The notes beneath the pieces are model-generated. The model was not told the origin of the DNA. It made no database searches and saw only the letters and a list, made by a program, of their open reading frames with translations. From Numida meleagris (lineage: Eukaryota; Chordata; Aves; Galliformes; Numididae), in NCBI RefSeq assembly GCF_002078875.1, contig NC_034411.1, forward strand, positions 38,294,115 to 38,358,114: DNA of 64,000 bases. Reading direction: 5' to 3'. Positions 25,301-40,300 of this stretch are shown here, in pieces; positions within the stretch are counted from its first letter, which is position 1; every line of letters begins with the position of its first letter. The translations under genes were made by a program, and so were the position numbers.

Positions 25301-28300
25301 ATTTTAAAAGAAATCGTTAATTAAAAAAAAGCTTTGGGGAGAAACAGTGCTTTTGTCAATGCTGCAAATGTAAAATGGAGTAGAGAAAACAAAATGCGAT
25401 AATCTAGCTTAGACTATAGAAATAGCAAATGCTAACTAAATGTGAGTCTTCTGTTAACAGTGAGCTTTGTGCACAGAAATAGTTACGGGAAAAATGGAAG
25501 GTAGCTTTTAAATTCTGCATTAAATGCTTATTGAACACGCTTGTATTTTTTGAGTTAACATTCAAAGTGAGTAGTCAAAAAATGTAATAATTAGAAAAAT
25601 GTGTGTCTATATATAGCTACTAATGCCGAATATTTTTATAACTGGTTGCACTTAATTTTAGTTAGAGCCATTTCTTACATTTCAAGTGTACGTTTGGTTA
25701 AAACCAGCTCTAACTTCATCCTGGAACAGCCAAAACAATGACCCGAAACCTTTTCATTATTAAAATACATTTGCACCCTTGCCTATCTACTTATGTTCCT
25801 GTACTTGGTTCTGTATGAAATTGAAACAGTCATTGAAATGTATCAGTGCAGATTTTTTTAAGAGCTATTTTGGGATAAAGAGACTTCTTTTTTCCCCTCT
25901 TTGCTGTTTATCTTTGTAGCTGATGTTTCTTCAGAGATTTGGAGATTTGTTCTCTTAAAATAGCTTTCTGTTCCGTATGGAAAATGACAGCAGGCTTATA
26001 GACTATGGCTGCTAAAGTAAAACCATAGAGAGATTAATCAGTTTAATTTAAAGTTGGTTCAAAACTACAACTGCCACTGTATTTCTGAACAGTGTTTCGC
26101 TGGGGCAGATTTAAGATTTTTGGATGTTCTGACAGTGCATTTCTATTCTTCCATGTGAATGCCTACTGTTCTGTGTTGTTGTTGTTTGTTTTTGACAGGT
26201 ATCACTTGTAGATATGCATTTCTGAGTTTGTAATGGTTTAGTTACTGTATTTTTTATTTATAAATATAAATATTTATGAGGACATAAAATGTTACTATTA
26301 ATTATTATTTTAAAATACTTGACATTTAGTTCAAGTCACTATTATTCATGCTATTTCTGACAATTAGCTTTGTATCACATTCACACGTAATTATAGTAGG
26401 CAAGAGATTCGAGTGGTTGAGTTTTAAGTCTTTTTCTGTTGTTCAGTCCTGAAGAAGAATCTTCATCCTCTTCCAGCGATGAAGATGAAGATGATAGGAA
26501 ACAGAGTGATGAGTTACTAGGAAAAGTTGTGTGTGTGGATTGCTTCAGTGTGGATAAAAAGAAAACTCTGTGGTTTCCAGCCCTGGTAAGAATTTTATCT
26601 TTAATTTATTAAAGTTTCATGCATTGCTAGGCAACAAAGAAAGGTGGATTTTGTTGTGGTTTTTTTTCCTTTCTAGTGGATTTATCTATGTTGTTAGTAG
26701 AACTTGATATGTTTCTTAAAATTTGGAAGCTATAGTATTCATAGGAAACACTGTATATGTAAATAACGTTTGTTTACACAAACTCATTGCTGACACGGCT
26801 TTAGTTTTTCCAAACAGTCAGAGCTCATTGACCTATTTCTAGCTTGGCAGTGTTGAGTATTACTACTGAACTAATACTGGAAGGCTTTCAACCTATGCTG
26901 CTGTAGATCATTTTTCTGAAGTAGCAATATCAAGAGAGAAAATGTTAAAAGTGCAAAGAGAAAGCTTAGTAATTAAGTAGGCATGAATTTTCTAGTTCCA
27001 GTATAAAGATATTTGATAACAAAAGGGAATATTTTTAATTTCTAGCCCATGGTAGAGAATTGTCAATAAATTTAGTTTAAAATAATGCTGTAGTCTTTTA
27101 CTACAAATTTAATTTTCCTTTGTTTTGGTTTGAAGAAACTCTTCTTTACAAACAAACTTCTAATAGAATATATCATTGTTAGTCTAGGGATTTCATGTGG
27201 ACAGACATACATACTTGGAAATTAACATGCTTTTTAAAATTTGTATTTTATTAGTTTGAAATGCTTGAATCATTTCCCCTTGGCAGCGCTGACAGTGATT
27301 TTATTGAATTTCAGGAAGACTTCCTCAGCCTTTGAAACAATGCTGCTTTGACATTCAACTCTTGGTAGTGTGTGCAGTATCTCTCAGTTGCAACTTTCTA
27401 GTTGTCGCCTCCTGTGTCTTGTAATGCAGTCCAGAGGCTTTCCAGAAGGATTTGTTTTGAAAGAGTTGGTGGGAAGGCGATGAGTCATTGCAGTCTCTTC
27501 AATAGCAAAGGAGAGGGCAGTATATTCGGCAAGGAGATAACTCTGCTGATGAAAGATAGCTTTAAGAGAATTTTTCAGTAGCAGACAAGAAAGCTGAGCT
27601 GTTTCTTTATTGAAAGCTGTCATCAAATTTGATACAATACCGCCTACCTTTTGTTGATAACTGTGCCACAGTTATACTCTGTGAATGGGTCAGTTTGCTG
27701 GCCTGTTTCTTCCCATGCTCTTTTTAGTCCTCGTGATGGACCACATAACTGACAGCAGTTTCCAGTGTACACTCTGGTAGCTATTTTGCTTGCATGGGGT
27801 AGAATGGATAATTAAGATAGGTGTGGATCAGACCTTAAGAATTAACCAAGCTCTGTTGCTCATTCTTCCAAGGTATACAAAAAAATCATGCTATTATTTC
27901 TTTAGTTTTCATTTGAAGGTTGGAATAGCTTGTCTGTGTGGAAAGTTTCCTGCAGTAAATGAGAAGCAGTAGAGAGGGATCAAGTTGGAGGGTGGAGCTT
28001 GTTAACTCTGAAGTAGCTTATCCTAGATTAACTGTTACTTCAGTAATCAGGTTTACAGTTCTGCAAATAAACATCGTATTGTATTTAACCTTAAAGGTTA
28101 TATCAAATAATTTATTCCCCAAATAGCTTCTTCCCCCTGTTATAGCTGTGATGGTCCATTCTTTTGTCTTTTAAGCAATTACTTGTGCTTTACCAATAGT
28201 CATTTTATTTCGTTTCTGAGCAGTTTTGCTTAACTGTATAGCGCGGCTGACAGTAATTATGTGAATAATGAACAGAAAATGCAGGCCTAATAAGCTGAAG

Positions 28301-31300
28301 AATATGCATATTCAAAATGCTCTACTTCATTATTAATGATGCTGTGTATGGATACAGTTTGTGTTTAAACAAATGGAGGACATTGAGCAAGTTGATTATG
28401 TGAGAAGTTCAGAGATCAGTCTAAACCTTTACAGCAAAGATCAGTTGAGGTTAGTAGTGGGATTGCTTTGGATATCAGTCCTTTGGCTACAGCCAGGTAG
28501 ACTGTAATTTATAGAGGTCTAAACTGTAGATGTCTACATTTGTAACTTTTTTATAATTGTTCAGAAGACTCAGTGGCTGATCGCATTGGCTTAATCCTGC
28601 ATGCTTTTTTTGTTTGGTGTTTTTTGAGAGCAATGGCTAATTGTTTTTAAAATAAATAAAAAGGCCTGGCCATTGCTCCTCCTTTTAGGTAGTGCAGTTG
28701 GTAAGCTTTATAGTATTACTTGGTTAGAATGTGTACTTAAAGGTTTTTGGAAGTTACGGTTAGGAAATCTTTTCACAGCGTTTTTGGAAAGCTGAGCTTA
28801 CATAGGATCATCTCTTTCATCCTTCTATAAATGCAAAGGAGTTTGTTACAAGGAAATCAAGAAGACTTGATTCAGGCAAAATTGAGATGATGCCATTGTG
28901 TGTAAGGCACTAGATGAGATTGTGGTAAGCTGTTTTCCAACCTTTGAATGGATTTCTGACTGCTACAACCTTGAAGCTGCTAGAAAACCAGTAGCTTCAG
29001 TCAGGCCAGCTTTTCAATCTTTGGAGAGCTCAGAGATTGTCTGTTTCAAATGAGGAATGATTATCAGTGTCTTTTCCTTGATATAAATACATTCCTGCAA
29101 ACTGTATCTCAGATGGCATTTTAAGTAGGAAGTTGCAGTTTTTATGAAGTACTTTCTTTGCAGATTGTGAAACGCATTGAATTTGGAGACTTGAACTAAG
29201 TTTTACTTCTCTTGAGAAGCATGTCTAGCTTGTGCTGTATGATAAATGACGCAGTTGGAGCTTTTGACTTTAAGTTCTGGAATACGATATAGCTGATGAC
29301 CTATGTAATGAGAAAGAGAACTCTATATTGTGCAGCATCTTTATATTTGGTTAGAAAAAGTAGGAATGCAAGCAACTGGTCAAAGAGAAGAGGGGTTTAC
29401 CAGGACTAATTTAGAGTTGCGGTCATTTGCTGCTCCTTGAGGCTTTGTAACAACCAGAGTTTTCTTAACTTTCTGGGAGCAATTCAATTTTTGAGGGAAA
29501 AATGATGGAAAGGGCTGCTTTCCTGTTCTGTAAGTGTGGAATGTCAATGAATAATGTACGTGTTGTCAAATTCCTCAACTTCTTAAATGAACGATTTGTA
29601 TACTAACTTAAAAAACTGAAATAGCTTTTAAAACGTGTTCAAGAAGCATTTAGATGTTGTGCTGAGACATGGTTTAGTGGGGTTATTGGTGGTAGGTGGA
29701 TGGTTGGACTGGATGATCTTGGAGGTCTTTTCCAACCTAGCTGATTCGATGGTTCTATGAAAATAGCAACAAGCTGAAGATGTCTCAGTGCTAGGCTAGA
29801 CTTTGTAATAAATTTACTTGTTGAATTCAAGAGTCTATCATTACACTTCTATGTGACACATCTTTATCTCCTAGTAGGTACCTTATGAGACATTCAAGGT
29901 CAGGCTGCATGGGGCTCTGAACAACCTGATCTAGCAGTAGGTTAGTTCTTTTCATTGCAGGGCAGTTGGACCATATGACTTTTAAAGATCCCTTCCTACT
30001 CAAATGATTCTATGATTCTTTATAAAACTGTGTGTGGGGGAGATTTGGTTGTTTTTTTCCTCCTCTGAAACTGTGAGTTATGACATCTTTGCAATTTCTG
30101 GAATCTTTCAGAAAAGATCCCTGATGGCAGTGTTTGTTGAGAGATTACCCCTTTTAGGATGAGGAGTAGAATCAACTGTAGTGGCATGACAGGTACTTAG
30201 TGTTTGTCAGGTGGTTGTTTTTAACCTTTCTCTGGCAGCCGCAGCCAGTTCCCTTCAGGCAGCAAGCATGGACCTCTATATTCAGAAATTTCAGGAGACC
30301 ATCGCCCATATGTTTTGAGAGATGTTGCTCCTGTGTTTTGAGGGATCTCAGTTGCTCTCATCGCAGTGTTGCTGGAGAGAAATGAGCCCAAAAAATAATT
30401 TTGGGAAGCAGTGGTAAGTACTATTACTCTTGTTACTCCTTTTTCTCTCTAAACTTTGCATTTGTAATTTCGTTGCAGGTGGTCTGTCCAGACTGCAGTG
30501 ATGATATTGCAGTGAAAAAAGACAATATTCTCGTTCGTTCTTTTAAGGATGGCAAATTGTAAGTAAGAACGTGGAGTTTGATAATGACATATGTACCAGT
30601 CAAGTGAATCATAAAGTGAGATACAGTGAATAAAGTACTAATAGCAGTTCAGAAAGTTTCTATGAAGATTTTTCTCATGTTTGGAAAACTGTTGATGGCC
30701 TACGTAGTGGCAAAATTAGCTTTGAACTTTGTTATTGTTAATAATTGTTACAACTGTGGCGAACAAAGCATTTTTTTCTTGCTCTGGTTGGAGCCAGGCA
30801 CTGCTTTTCAGAGACATGGCCGTCTGCTTATCCAGTCATTAGAAGATGCATGTATGTTTGTGGTATATAAACATGCACATCTGCACCCAGGATTTTTTTT
30901 GAGGTAAAAGGGTGTATGTTTGTCTCAGTATAGACTGCAGCTGTGTATTACAGTGTTCTCTGAAAAGAGCTGTGACACTATTCAAGGGAGGAAAGAAAAC
31001 AGAGAAACCTAGAAACCTGTTTGTATGGGATTCACAGTAGGACAGAGAGCTTTGTGTTCAACTCATGACAGTCGGGAAGTTTGATGTATGTCAGTAGTAT
31101 TCTCTTTTCCTGGTTTTAGGTTTTTTTTAAAAGCTCCAGCTATTTATTTTGCTTACCTCGATTTAACAATGCTTTTGCAGAAAAGACAATGACATATTTA
31201 ATGATTTAACCGTAGTTTTGTTATTTAGTAAGTCAGGGTTATTGCTTTCTGGTACCATTTGGCAGTTACTCATGTGTTCAATACATATCACTGGAGAAAC

Positions 31301-34300
31301 ACGTCTAGTGTGTGCACGCAAGTGTGCGTATACACATTTCACCCCCACCCTTACACTCCCCCCAGTCCGAGCTGCTGTTCAGAGTGGCTTCTTTTTATCT
31401 AGCTGCAGCAGAAATTACAAAGTGCTTTGTTTTTTAATTTGAAGTATTTTGTGCATGTTATGTTAGTAGTCATTTAGGTTTTATGTGGGGGAGGGATTCT
31501 TGGGTGAGTAGTTACTTGCTAAGCTAGTGCGAGGTTTTTCTCTAAGGAAATATATACTGGGCATATTTTAGAGGAAGGAGAAAGTTTTCTTCAGCATGTA
31601 GTGAATAGATATATGTGCTATAACCATATTTACGTAGAAGTTTTGATTTTAATCCACTAACTGGTTAATACCGTACCAGACTGTTAAACGATGGGATTGT
31701 TCAGATATCCTTCATATTATTCTTCTGTATTTTCAGTAAGTGTTATGATCTTAGTGATCAGCTCTGTATTACAGTGTTAATTTAGCTTTGAAATCTTCAA
31801 AATATGTATATTTTTAATAATATTTCTTGGATGTTTTTTAAATTATCTAGTGTTTCTGTGCCAAGAAAAGATGTTCGGGAAATTAGTGAAACTTCACCAA
31901 AGCCCGATGCTTTGTTAAAACAAGGTAAAAATAGCTTTTAATGAGAAAATGTGTCTGTTTATTTTATGTGAGTTGTACCAACTTCATGATTGATTGATTC
32001 GTGTCTTAAAAATGCTAAAATTGTTACTGGAAAGGTTCCTATGTATCTTGAGGGTAAGCACTGCTGAAAACCTATAGGAGTAGTTTTCTTAAAAATCAAA
32101 CAACAACAAAAAGCATCCTATCTTGCACTTGTCTTTAATGTAGATGTGTCAAAGAATGTAATTGTACAGTGCTTGCTAGTTTTGTAGGTTATTTACTATT
32201 TGGCCTTTGTATTAGACCTTAATAGAGTTATCTTTATCACAGTACTCCTGATAGGTCTGAGAAAGTTACCTTTATGCATTCAAGAAACTGGAATTGTGAA
32301 TTTGATTTAACTTCTAAAATGAGATTGTATTTATTTCCTCCTCCTTTTCCTCTGTGTTTAATGTGCATAAACCACAGTGTAAACTCATTAGTGTAGGAAT
32401 TCTCTCAAATAAATACTCATAATCCTAATAATAGCTCTGGATAAATTGATGTATGGGGAAGATGAGGCCAATTTGGCTGGGTAAGATGAGTAAAGATGGA
32501 CAACGCAGGGATTTAGCTGAGGTTTTTTTGAATTTGGTGTAGAATAGTTAATTAGCAGTCTTTGCTTCCCCCCAGCTACTTTATTTGATTAAAACACTTG
32601 TTGAAAATGATTCTTCCTGCAGTGCTAACAAATTCTGGTCCTCTTTCAGCTTTTGACCAAGCTCTTGAATTCCGTAAAAACAAAACTGTTCCTAGTAACT
32701 GGAAAACAGAATTGAAAGAAGACAGCTCGAGCAGTGAAGCTGAAGAGGAGGAGGAAGATGAAAAAGAAAAAGAGGATAACAGCAGTGAGGAAGAGGCAAG
32801 TGAAGTCAGCAAGTAGCATAGATACACATTGATATAAGTTATCAAGACTAATATTTAATTGGGACTTATTAATATTTGACAGTATATAACATCTTAACAC
32901 AGGCAATTAGTAGTTTGGCTTCTCATCTTTTAAAATCTCTGTTTAACAAAGATTAATGTGAAAATATCAATATGGAAGTCTAACGGGTATCTTTGGATTG
33001 CTGAGCAGAAAACATGTAGTCAGTAGCCTGTGTCAGTGGAAACTTTAAAAAATAAAAAAAAAAATAGAAGTTAAAACTCACATTCTGTTTTAGAATATTT
33101 TCTGTGCTGATCTTAATGCAGCCACAGAAGGGTTACAGCACTTTGTGGGAGACTGAGCAGGATGGAGAAGGGTAGATACTGGTGTGTGCTCTCACATGCA
33201 TACTGCTTTTCCTAAAAGAAAGAAAGGTTCCCTTTACTTACGTGTATTTCTAAATGGAACTTACCCACTACCTACTAAAGGTCAAACCGTCTTTCATCTG
33301 GGAAGATGTGTTTTAAAAACAAACAAACAACTAAATGCATATCCTTGTAAATGATATGCAGTGTGTTTTGATTACTTTAAAACAAACCTTCAGAATGCAC
33401 ACAGCATCTACCCAAGTGCTGGGTTTAATTTCAGAGTTGAGCACTATTGTTTACAGAATTATTTTCTTTTCATTTCATCTACCTACTACTTTATAGTCAT
33501 GCTTAGCAAAAGAGAAATGCTTTCCACAGCAGGCATATGCCTTCTCCTGGAGTTTCCTCCAGGTTCCCTTGAAGAAAGCAATTGATTGATCCGAAGGACA
33601 CGTGAATGATGTATCTGTTTAAAATCTTTCTTCGGGGTTTTAAACCCTGCTTCTCTCCGTATGAATAGGAAACCTCCATCCACTGTAAATATCAGCACCT
33701 GAGGTTATCCTCAGAAGTTTCTGAGGTGTCCAAACTCTTGTTTAACTTCATGAGCATCCTATTCTTTGGTAAAACTGTTGTTTTTGAGTATGTGAGATCG
33801 TTAGTGTTGATAAAGGCGTAGCTGGCTGACATGTTCTACCAAGCGTTTGCATGTGTAGAAGATATATTCTTCATATATTAGTGGTTGGCAACCCTGCCTG
33901 TGGCAGAGGGGTTTGGAACTGGGTGATCTTTGAGGTCCCTTCCAAACCAAGACATTCTATGTTTTTATGAACTTTTTCCTTTTGCTTTGAAAACATCTAT
34001 TTTCTTTGTACCATACTGTTTCTGTATTGAAAGGCAAAGGAGTTCTTTGTCACCAATACAGAATGTCAGGTTTCTTAGAGCAAATGTCAGTCATTGCCCA
34101 GTTGGGTTTTCAGTTCTTAGATCACTCTCCCTCCAAATAATACATTGTCTTTCTATAAAGATGTTGCTGGTGAGTGTGTTGTATTGTGCAGAAGAGTGTT
34201 GTTTCCCTTTGTGGCAATGTAGTAAGTTCTGTGTATGATTTTAGCGTTACTATAAATAATTGCATGCACAACTTATGATAAGCTTTTCTACTGACTGTAG

Positions 34301-37300
34301 AACTATTACCTCAGTAAATGTGTGGTTTAGCACAGGTTTCAAGACACAGGGAAGCTTGCTACCTTTTTTACAGCAGCCTCATCTAAGGAGCCATCTCTGA
34401 GCTGTTGTTCCTGACCTGTGTTCTTATCACTTTTGGAAAAAATAAGCCAAACTAGGCTGGCATGGTCCTGTTTTGTCTCTTTCTCTCCTGTGTCTCTGTC
34501 GCCCTGTCCTCCTCTCTTGCTGTTTTATGCTCCCAAATTACTATGTCAGGCCTATAACTGTAGATTCTTTTATAAAGCAGAAATTGCAAGTAGCTTCCAT
34601 TGATCTTTCACTGCTCCCTTTTAACTACAGAAAGCTGAATCCACTGGTTTTCTAGTGGTGAAAAGAAAAAGATGAGAGATTTTGAGACTTTCAGATGACT
34701 ACCAAGAAATCTGAGTTGTTGTACCTCTCTTTTGTCCTGTTCTACTGAAAAATTGCTGTGCTACAAAGCTATTTCTCTGGCTACTATGATGTAAAGAAGC
34801 AGAAGAACTTTCAATCAAAGCATGGAGTCCATGCACTCCTCTTTCACCTTTGTTCTCTCCTTTGTACTGGAAATATTGAGTCCTCTCTCATGCTTGGTTT
34901 TCTAATTATCTGTTATTCCCTCCCAACTTTTGGTCCAGAAAAAAAAAAGATGAAGTTAGAAGAAAATTAGCGGAAAGAGCTTTATCTAGTTGGCTGTGAA
35001 GCTGGAAGAGAGGCTTTTTAAATCTTTTACTTGATGTGTATTTTATGATGATATTCAATATCTGTTTCTCTGATTTGTTATGCAGCTGTCAGTAATGCTG
35101 TAAACTGAAATTCCCATCCATAGTGGAAATTTAAAGAGCATGGTAGATAAATGGTTGTTATGGTCTTTTACTGACTACTTCAAAATTGTTGCTCTAGCAT
35201 ACCAGAAGATGAGGCGCTCTCCTTCATTCATTTCTCTATTTTTAGGGAGGATTCAGAAGTGTGAGAAAATCTTTTCCACTTTTCCATGCTCACAGGAGAT
35301 TAGCCAGCTCTGATCAAAGCTGTGTTCAGTCTGTGCTCTGATATGTTGAGAGACAAGGTGTACTTCCATGGGCTCAGCACAGTTCTTGATTTTTCCAGAG
35401 CAGGTTTATGTCCATCCATGGGCATGATGAACAAGAAGGTTTTTACCTATGCAGTGTAACATACTGTCATTATATAGCAGTCATTCCATCGCTACTTATT
35501 TTAGGTGGAAATATTTGTGGGTTTTAGCTGTGTTGTTTGTAAATATTTGACCTTGTACTTTTTGTCTGTGGAGAGACAGTTTCAGTACTCCCAGATATCA
35601 AGCAACATCTCTTAAGCAGGACCTCTGGGCTTGTTCTTTACGGAGCATCTTTGTTATCCACCTGCAGATAGTTCTAGCTCTTTCCAGGATGTGAAAACCT
35701 CTGGAAAAAAAAGACACAAAAATGACAAAAAAAAAAAGAAAGCTCTTAAATACATTGCCTCAGGCTTTGTATATGGATGCTGTCATAGGAGATGACATGC
35801 AAGTATTCCCTATTAAGGAGAAGATGAGTCGCTCTCTTTACTATTCTGTAAATGGAAGAATGGAAAGTGCTCTCCTCTTCTGAGTCTGATGGTAGCCAAA
35901 AGGATCGACTAGGATTCTCTCTTTTCTTCTGGATTACAATACTGTGTGAATTTTGTGCTGCTTTAAAGCATGTTGTTTTTTTCTAGATTGCATTATCAAA
36001 CACATAAGTCAATTTCTTTTTACCTTTGTGAAATAGACAAATTAGAGGCTGCAGAGCAGCCTGCTTAGTTCTGTGGTTGTCTAACTTGGAAATAAGCAGA
36101 GATGACGGAATATGGTATGTCTGCCTTAAACCATTGTCTAGGAAACCTTGTCATGTACTCGGTGATTATTTAAGAGATTCCATAAATGTTTTAGAGAGTA
36201 TTAACAGTTAACTGTTATCGTATGTAGCATGTATTGATTTTTGTAAAGATTCTGAGAAAGAGAAGTTTTTTCAGAGGCACACAAGTAAGCTTCCCCCTTA
36301 GCACACTTTCTAAGAAAGCTGCATTGGGAATATTAATAAGGGATATCCACTTGGTGTTTTGACACCTCCCTGCATTAATACGTTTGAGATATAAGATACT
36401 TCTCAAACATTATGTCTTACGGGGAGGAAAGAGCAGCAGTGTTATGTTCAGCCTACTCATCACTTTTATTTTAGTTCCCCTAGCATACATTTTGCATCCT
36501 GAAATCTTTGTTGGGTTAAAAGCTTTCTCCCTCCTCATCTTCCATCCCCTAAATACACTGTGGGACCACTTTCTTATGGCAAGTAGTCTCTTGTTGGTGA
36601 GGAATAGAGGGGAGAAAAAAAAAAAAACAACCAAAAAACAAAACAAGTAGGTGCCCTTGATCTCTTCACCATGTTTCAGTGCATACTGGTAAGAGTCCTG
36701 TTCAAGTATCTATCATGTGTGACATGAGAAGAAGAAAAAAATAATCCACATCCCTGCCTCAGTACTGTATACACCTCACCCCAAAAAGCAAAACCAAAGA
36801 ACAACAAATCCTCATACGTTTCAGTTGGGGCATTTGTGGTCATATTCAAGTTTGATGGTAGCAAACTGCATCCTTTGCTCACTAGCAGTGTTAACTTGCT
36901 TAACCAAGCGTTTGTCTGTATGTATCTGTCTGTACTACTGCAGGGCTGCAGCATTGCTCCTCATACCAGTGAAGGCTTACTATATACTCCCAACTCCAGC
37001 TGCCCCTGCCTTGTGAGGATTAACCTGTCCTCCTTGCTCATCAAAATAGCCTGCATTGAGTTTTGCTGGTATAGTGGGTAGATGCTTATCCTGTGATGTC
37101 CCTCTTCCTGCATTGCCTTTGCAGGGGCTCTGACTGGAGTATTTTTCATTGTATTTCTGTTATTAAATATGCTTAAATGACAACAATTTCAGCACATTGC
37201 AAATAGTTCTTAATTTTTTTGCTGGTTTGCTTTAATACATTCTCCAAGTGCGTTTAATGAAGAAGAGGAATTACACAACAAAACAAAGTCTGCTACAGCC

Positions 37301-40300
37301 TTCTTTAACCTGATTTTCAGCTATCCACTAGTTTATTCAATCTTTGTTTCTGTTTCTGTCATGTTTAATAGTTGTGTTCTATTTCTACCGATATCTCAAC
37401 TTGGTCTGACTTTAAAGCTGATACGTTTTGTGAAGCTTTAATGTTTAGCAAAAGGAGGCTGTTGAAGGATGAAAAAATAAACATAGAATGAAGATACACA
37501 CAGAAGTTTTAGAATTTAGTAGAAAATTTTGGAAGCTTTACAGGTAGTAGTGAAAAAGGAATGTAGAAAATTAACTTTTTTTCAGAGTGTTGTTTTGAAA
37601 TAGCTTAGTCATCCATTTCTAAGAATTCTGATTATGGGCTAAATATTTCATTGCAACTGGTTGTAGCAAATGACATTTTCTAATGAAATTAAACCCTATT
37701 GGTTTGTTAGGAAACCCCACTGTATATCAATGTAAGTAAATCTAATACAAAGACTTATTAGTGCAATGAACTGAATATCCAAAATATCCATTGTTATTTC
37801 AGTTCTGGGATTGATCCTGCTCACTACGCACGCATTCAGCTGGTACCTCATGGCAGTAGCATGCAGTATCATTGGCTGTGGTTTGTCAGTGCTGTGGATT
37901 AGAACTTCTGAGAAAGTGCGAGCACGATTTTATCTTCTACTTCATTCCTGAAAGTTGCCCAGTACATCCAAGCATTAAGAAATTGCTTAACTGCAGAAGA
38001 AATAAGAGATCTGATATCCCTTGAGCGTTAATACTGGTATCTCCCAGACTTTGTGTAAACGAACAAAATTGAGAATACATCTTGATTGATTGGTATTTAT
38101 GATATCTATGACAGATATTCATCAAAAATCCAATTTCAGATATGTCATTAGTTTTTGTCTTATGTATGTTGAAAAAGTGTGGTATATAAAACTCCATGTG
38201 ACGTAGCACTGAGGCCATGTTATTCTTTGTATAGTTTCTTGTTCCTGACCGCAGTAAAAACAAACTTGAACTTTTGAACCTAAATGATTTTCTTATTGAT
38301 GGCCTGTAACTCGCAACCCTGAAATGTTTGTGTTTTTTTATTAAACAGGAGGAAATAGAGCCTTTTCCTGAAGAAAGGGAGAACTTTCTTCAGCAGTTAT
38401 ACAAGTTCATGGAAGACAGAGGTACGCATTTCTATGTTTGACTTGTTAGATTTAGGGGTACTGCTTAGCAGTACTTTGAAGACCCGAGTCAGTGAACTAG
38501 TAATACTTTACAGTTTATTTTTGGAAACAGTGAGACTGCATTCCTCCCTTCTACCTTCCCATCCTCTTAGAAGATGGAGTCTGTCTGTTAACTCTGGCCC
38601 TCAGCAGGTCTAGGGTGGTACTTCTAGATGCAGTTGTTTCAATGGGTGAAATAAAAGTGTATAAATAAGTAGCAAGAGAAATTGCATCATTTGTGCATAC
38701 TCAGTACTATATGGAGTAATGCAAATATATGAATTTATTTATATTGCTGAGCTATAGGCAAAATGGGTTATTAAAACTATTGAGTTTTCATTTTCACGAA
38801 AAATAAATAGCAGATGCATGAGGTGGTCAGAAAATTTACAATACTATTTAATAGTGTAGTAGTGTATATGATGTGGATTTCATGTTGCTCTCAAAAAGAT
38901 ATTTCAAAACACTTCAACTGTCTATCTTTACAGGGACTCCTATTAACAAACGACCTGTACTAGGATATAGGAATTTGAATCTGTTTAAATTATTCAGACT
39001 TGTACATAAGCTTGGAGGATTTGATAATGTGAGTATCACAGATCTATAAAATCTAGGGGTGGTGTTTTTTCTTAAATAGCAATAAAGAAAAAATCTTGTG
39101 TACCAGCTCCAGATATTAAAATTGAATTCTACAGCTGATATTCTGTAGGCCTGGAAAACATATTTTAACAAAAAACAGAAACTAGTTATATTTTAAATAA
39201 ATTGTCTACTCAGTGTGTTATTATTTCTGCATATAATGAGCCAGCATGTGTGTTTCTGTGAGATTTCAAGGAAAGTCTGTCTGATAAAATTGTTACCCTA
39301 AAGCGGAAAGTGTTGCTGCTCAGTAAAATCCCAAGGGCAAGTAACCGAAGTTCAAGTTGGATGCGAGACCCTTAACTCTTATCTGTTCTGGGCATTATAT
39401 AGAGGAACGTGCTGACTGGAATTGGTCTTCGAGCAGTAGTTGCTGCATAGCGAATTCTTGGTCAAGCAGATTCTGTTACTGCTTTTAGCTACTTCTCATA
39501 AATCTAGCCTGTCAGTTGAGGAGGTTGGTTTGTGCTGTGCCGCCTTACTACTATACAGGGGAGTATCTTGTACTTAGTATCACAAGATATTTGTTTTACC
39601 TTCACAGATGGTGAGAAATGAGCACGTCACACTGTCACAAAGCTTTGACACCAAAGGGTGTGTAAAAGATATATGGTAGCTACCAGTCTTAGATTATCTG
39701 GTGCCATACTGCGAGGACTTAGTATTGTTAATACTTTGAGGTTTTTTCCTTTCCAATTTAATTAAAATTCTAGATGTGATATTTAAGAATTATTGTAACG
39801 ATGCTGATCTTTGTATTTTTTTCCTTTATTGCCACCTGGAGAGAAAGGGCAGCTGTGGCTTACTGAAGTGCAGAAATACTAAATTGCTACAAGTAGTTAC
39901 ACTAGACTACAGTTTGCATTACAGTGAAGTACAGTGTATGATAAATAGCTTTTGTAGATCAGAGGGAATTAAATATTATTTTACAAAATTGTAGATGTTG
40001 TCAGCTTGGTCTTTTGTATGTCAGTGAGTTAATTCAGCAACCATCGTTACATTTGCTTTAACAGATTGAAAGTGGAGCAGTGTGGAAGCAAGTTTATCAA
40101 GATCTTGGAATCCCTGTATTGAATTCAGCTGCGGGATATAATGTTAAATGTGCATACAAAAAGTAAGTAATAAAGCCATGGAGTTTATGCTAAAACAGCA
40201 TTAGAAAGAAATAGAGATCTTGTGGTGGTGGTGGCAATATACATAAATTCTGTACTTCTGGTTATAATACAGCCTTTGTAAGCTTTAAAATCTATTGCTC

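Larger units (their letters stand above)
26586..30478 (+). other. ARID4B: ARID4B intron f-g
   Basis: 3,893 bp, gtaaga to cgttgcag. It contains two neighbouring CR1 3' ends of different subfamilies (29634-29760 and 29889-30020). The rest is unremarkable. Confidence 0.9.

Noticed and set aside
32598..32649. In-frame ATG upstream of exon i, making a longer open frame
   Set aside because: The sequence up to 32649 is intron ending in a good acceptor (ctctttcag), and the added residues have no counterpart in ARID4B.
32800..32806. GT donor gtgaag four bases after the chosen exon i end
   Set aside because: It would add four bases and put exon j out of frame; the GC donor is a better consensus match and keeps the conserved Glu run.
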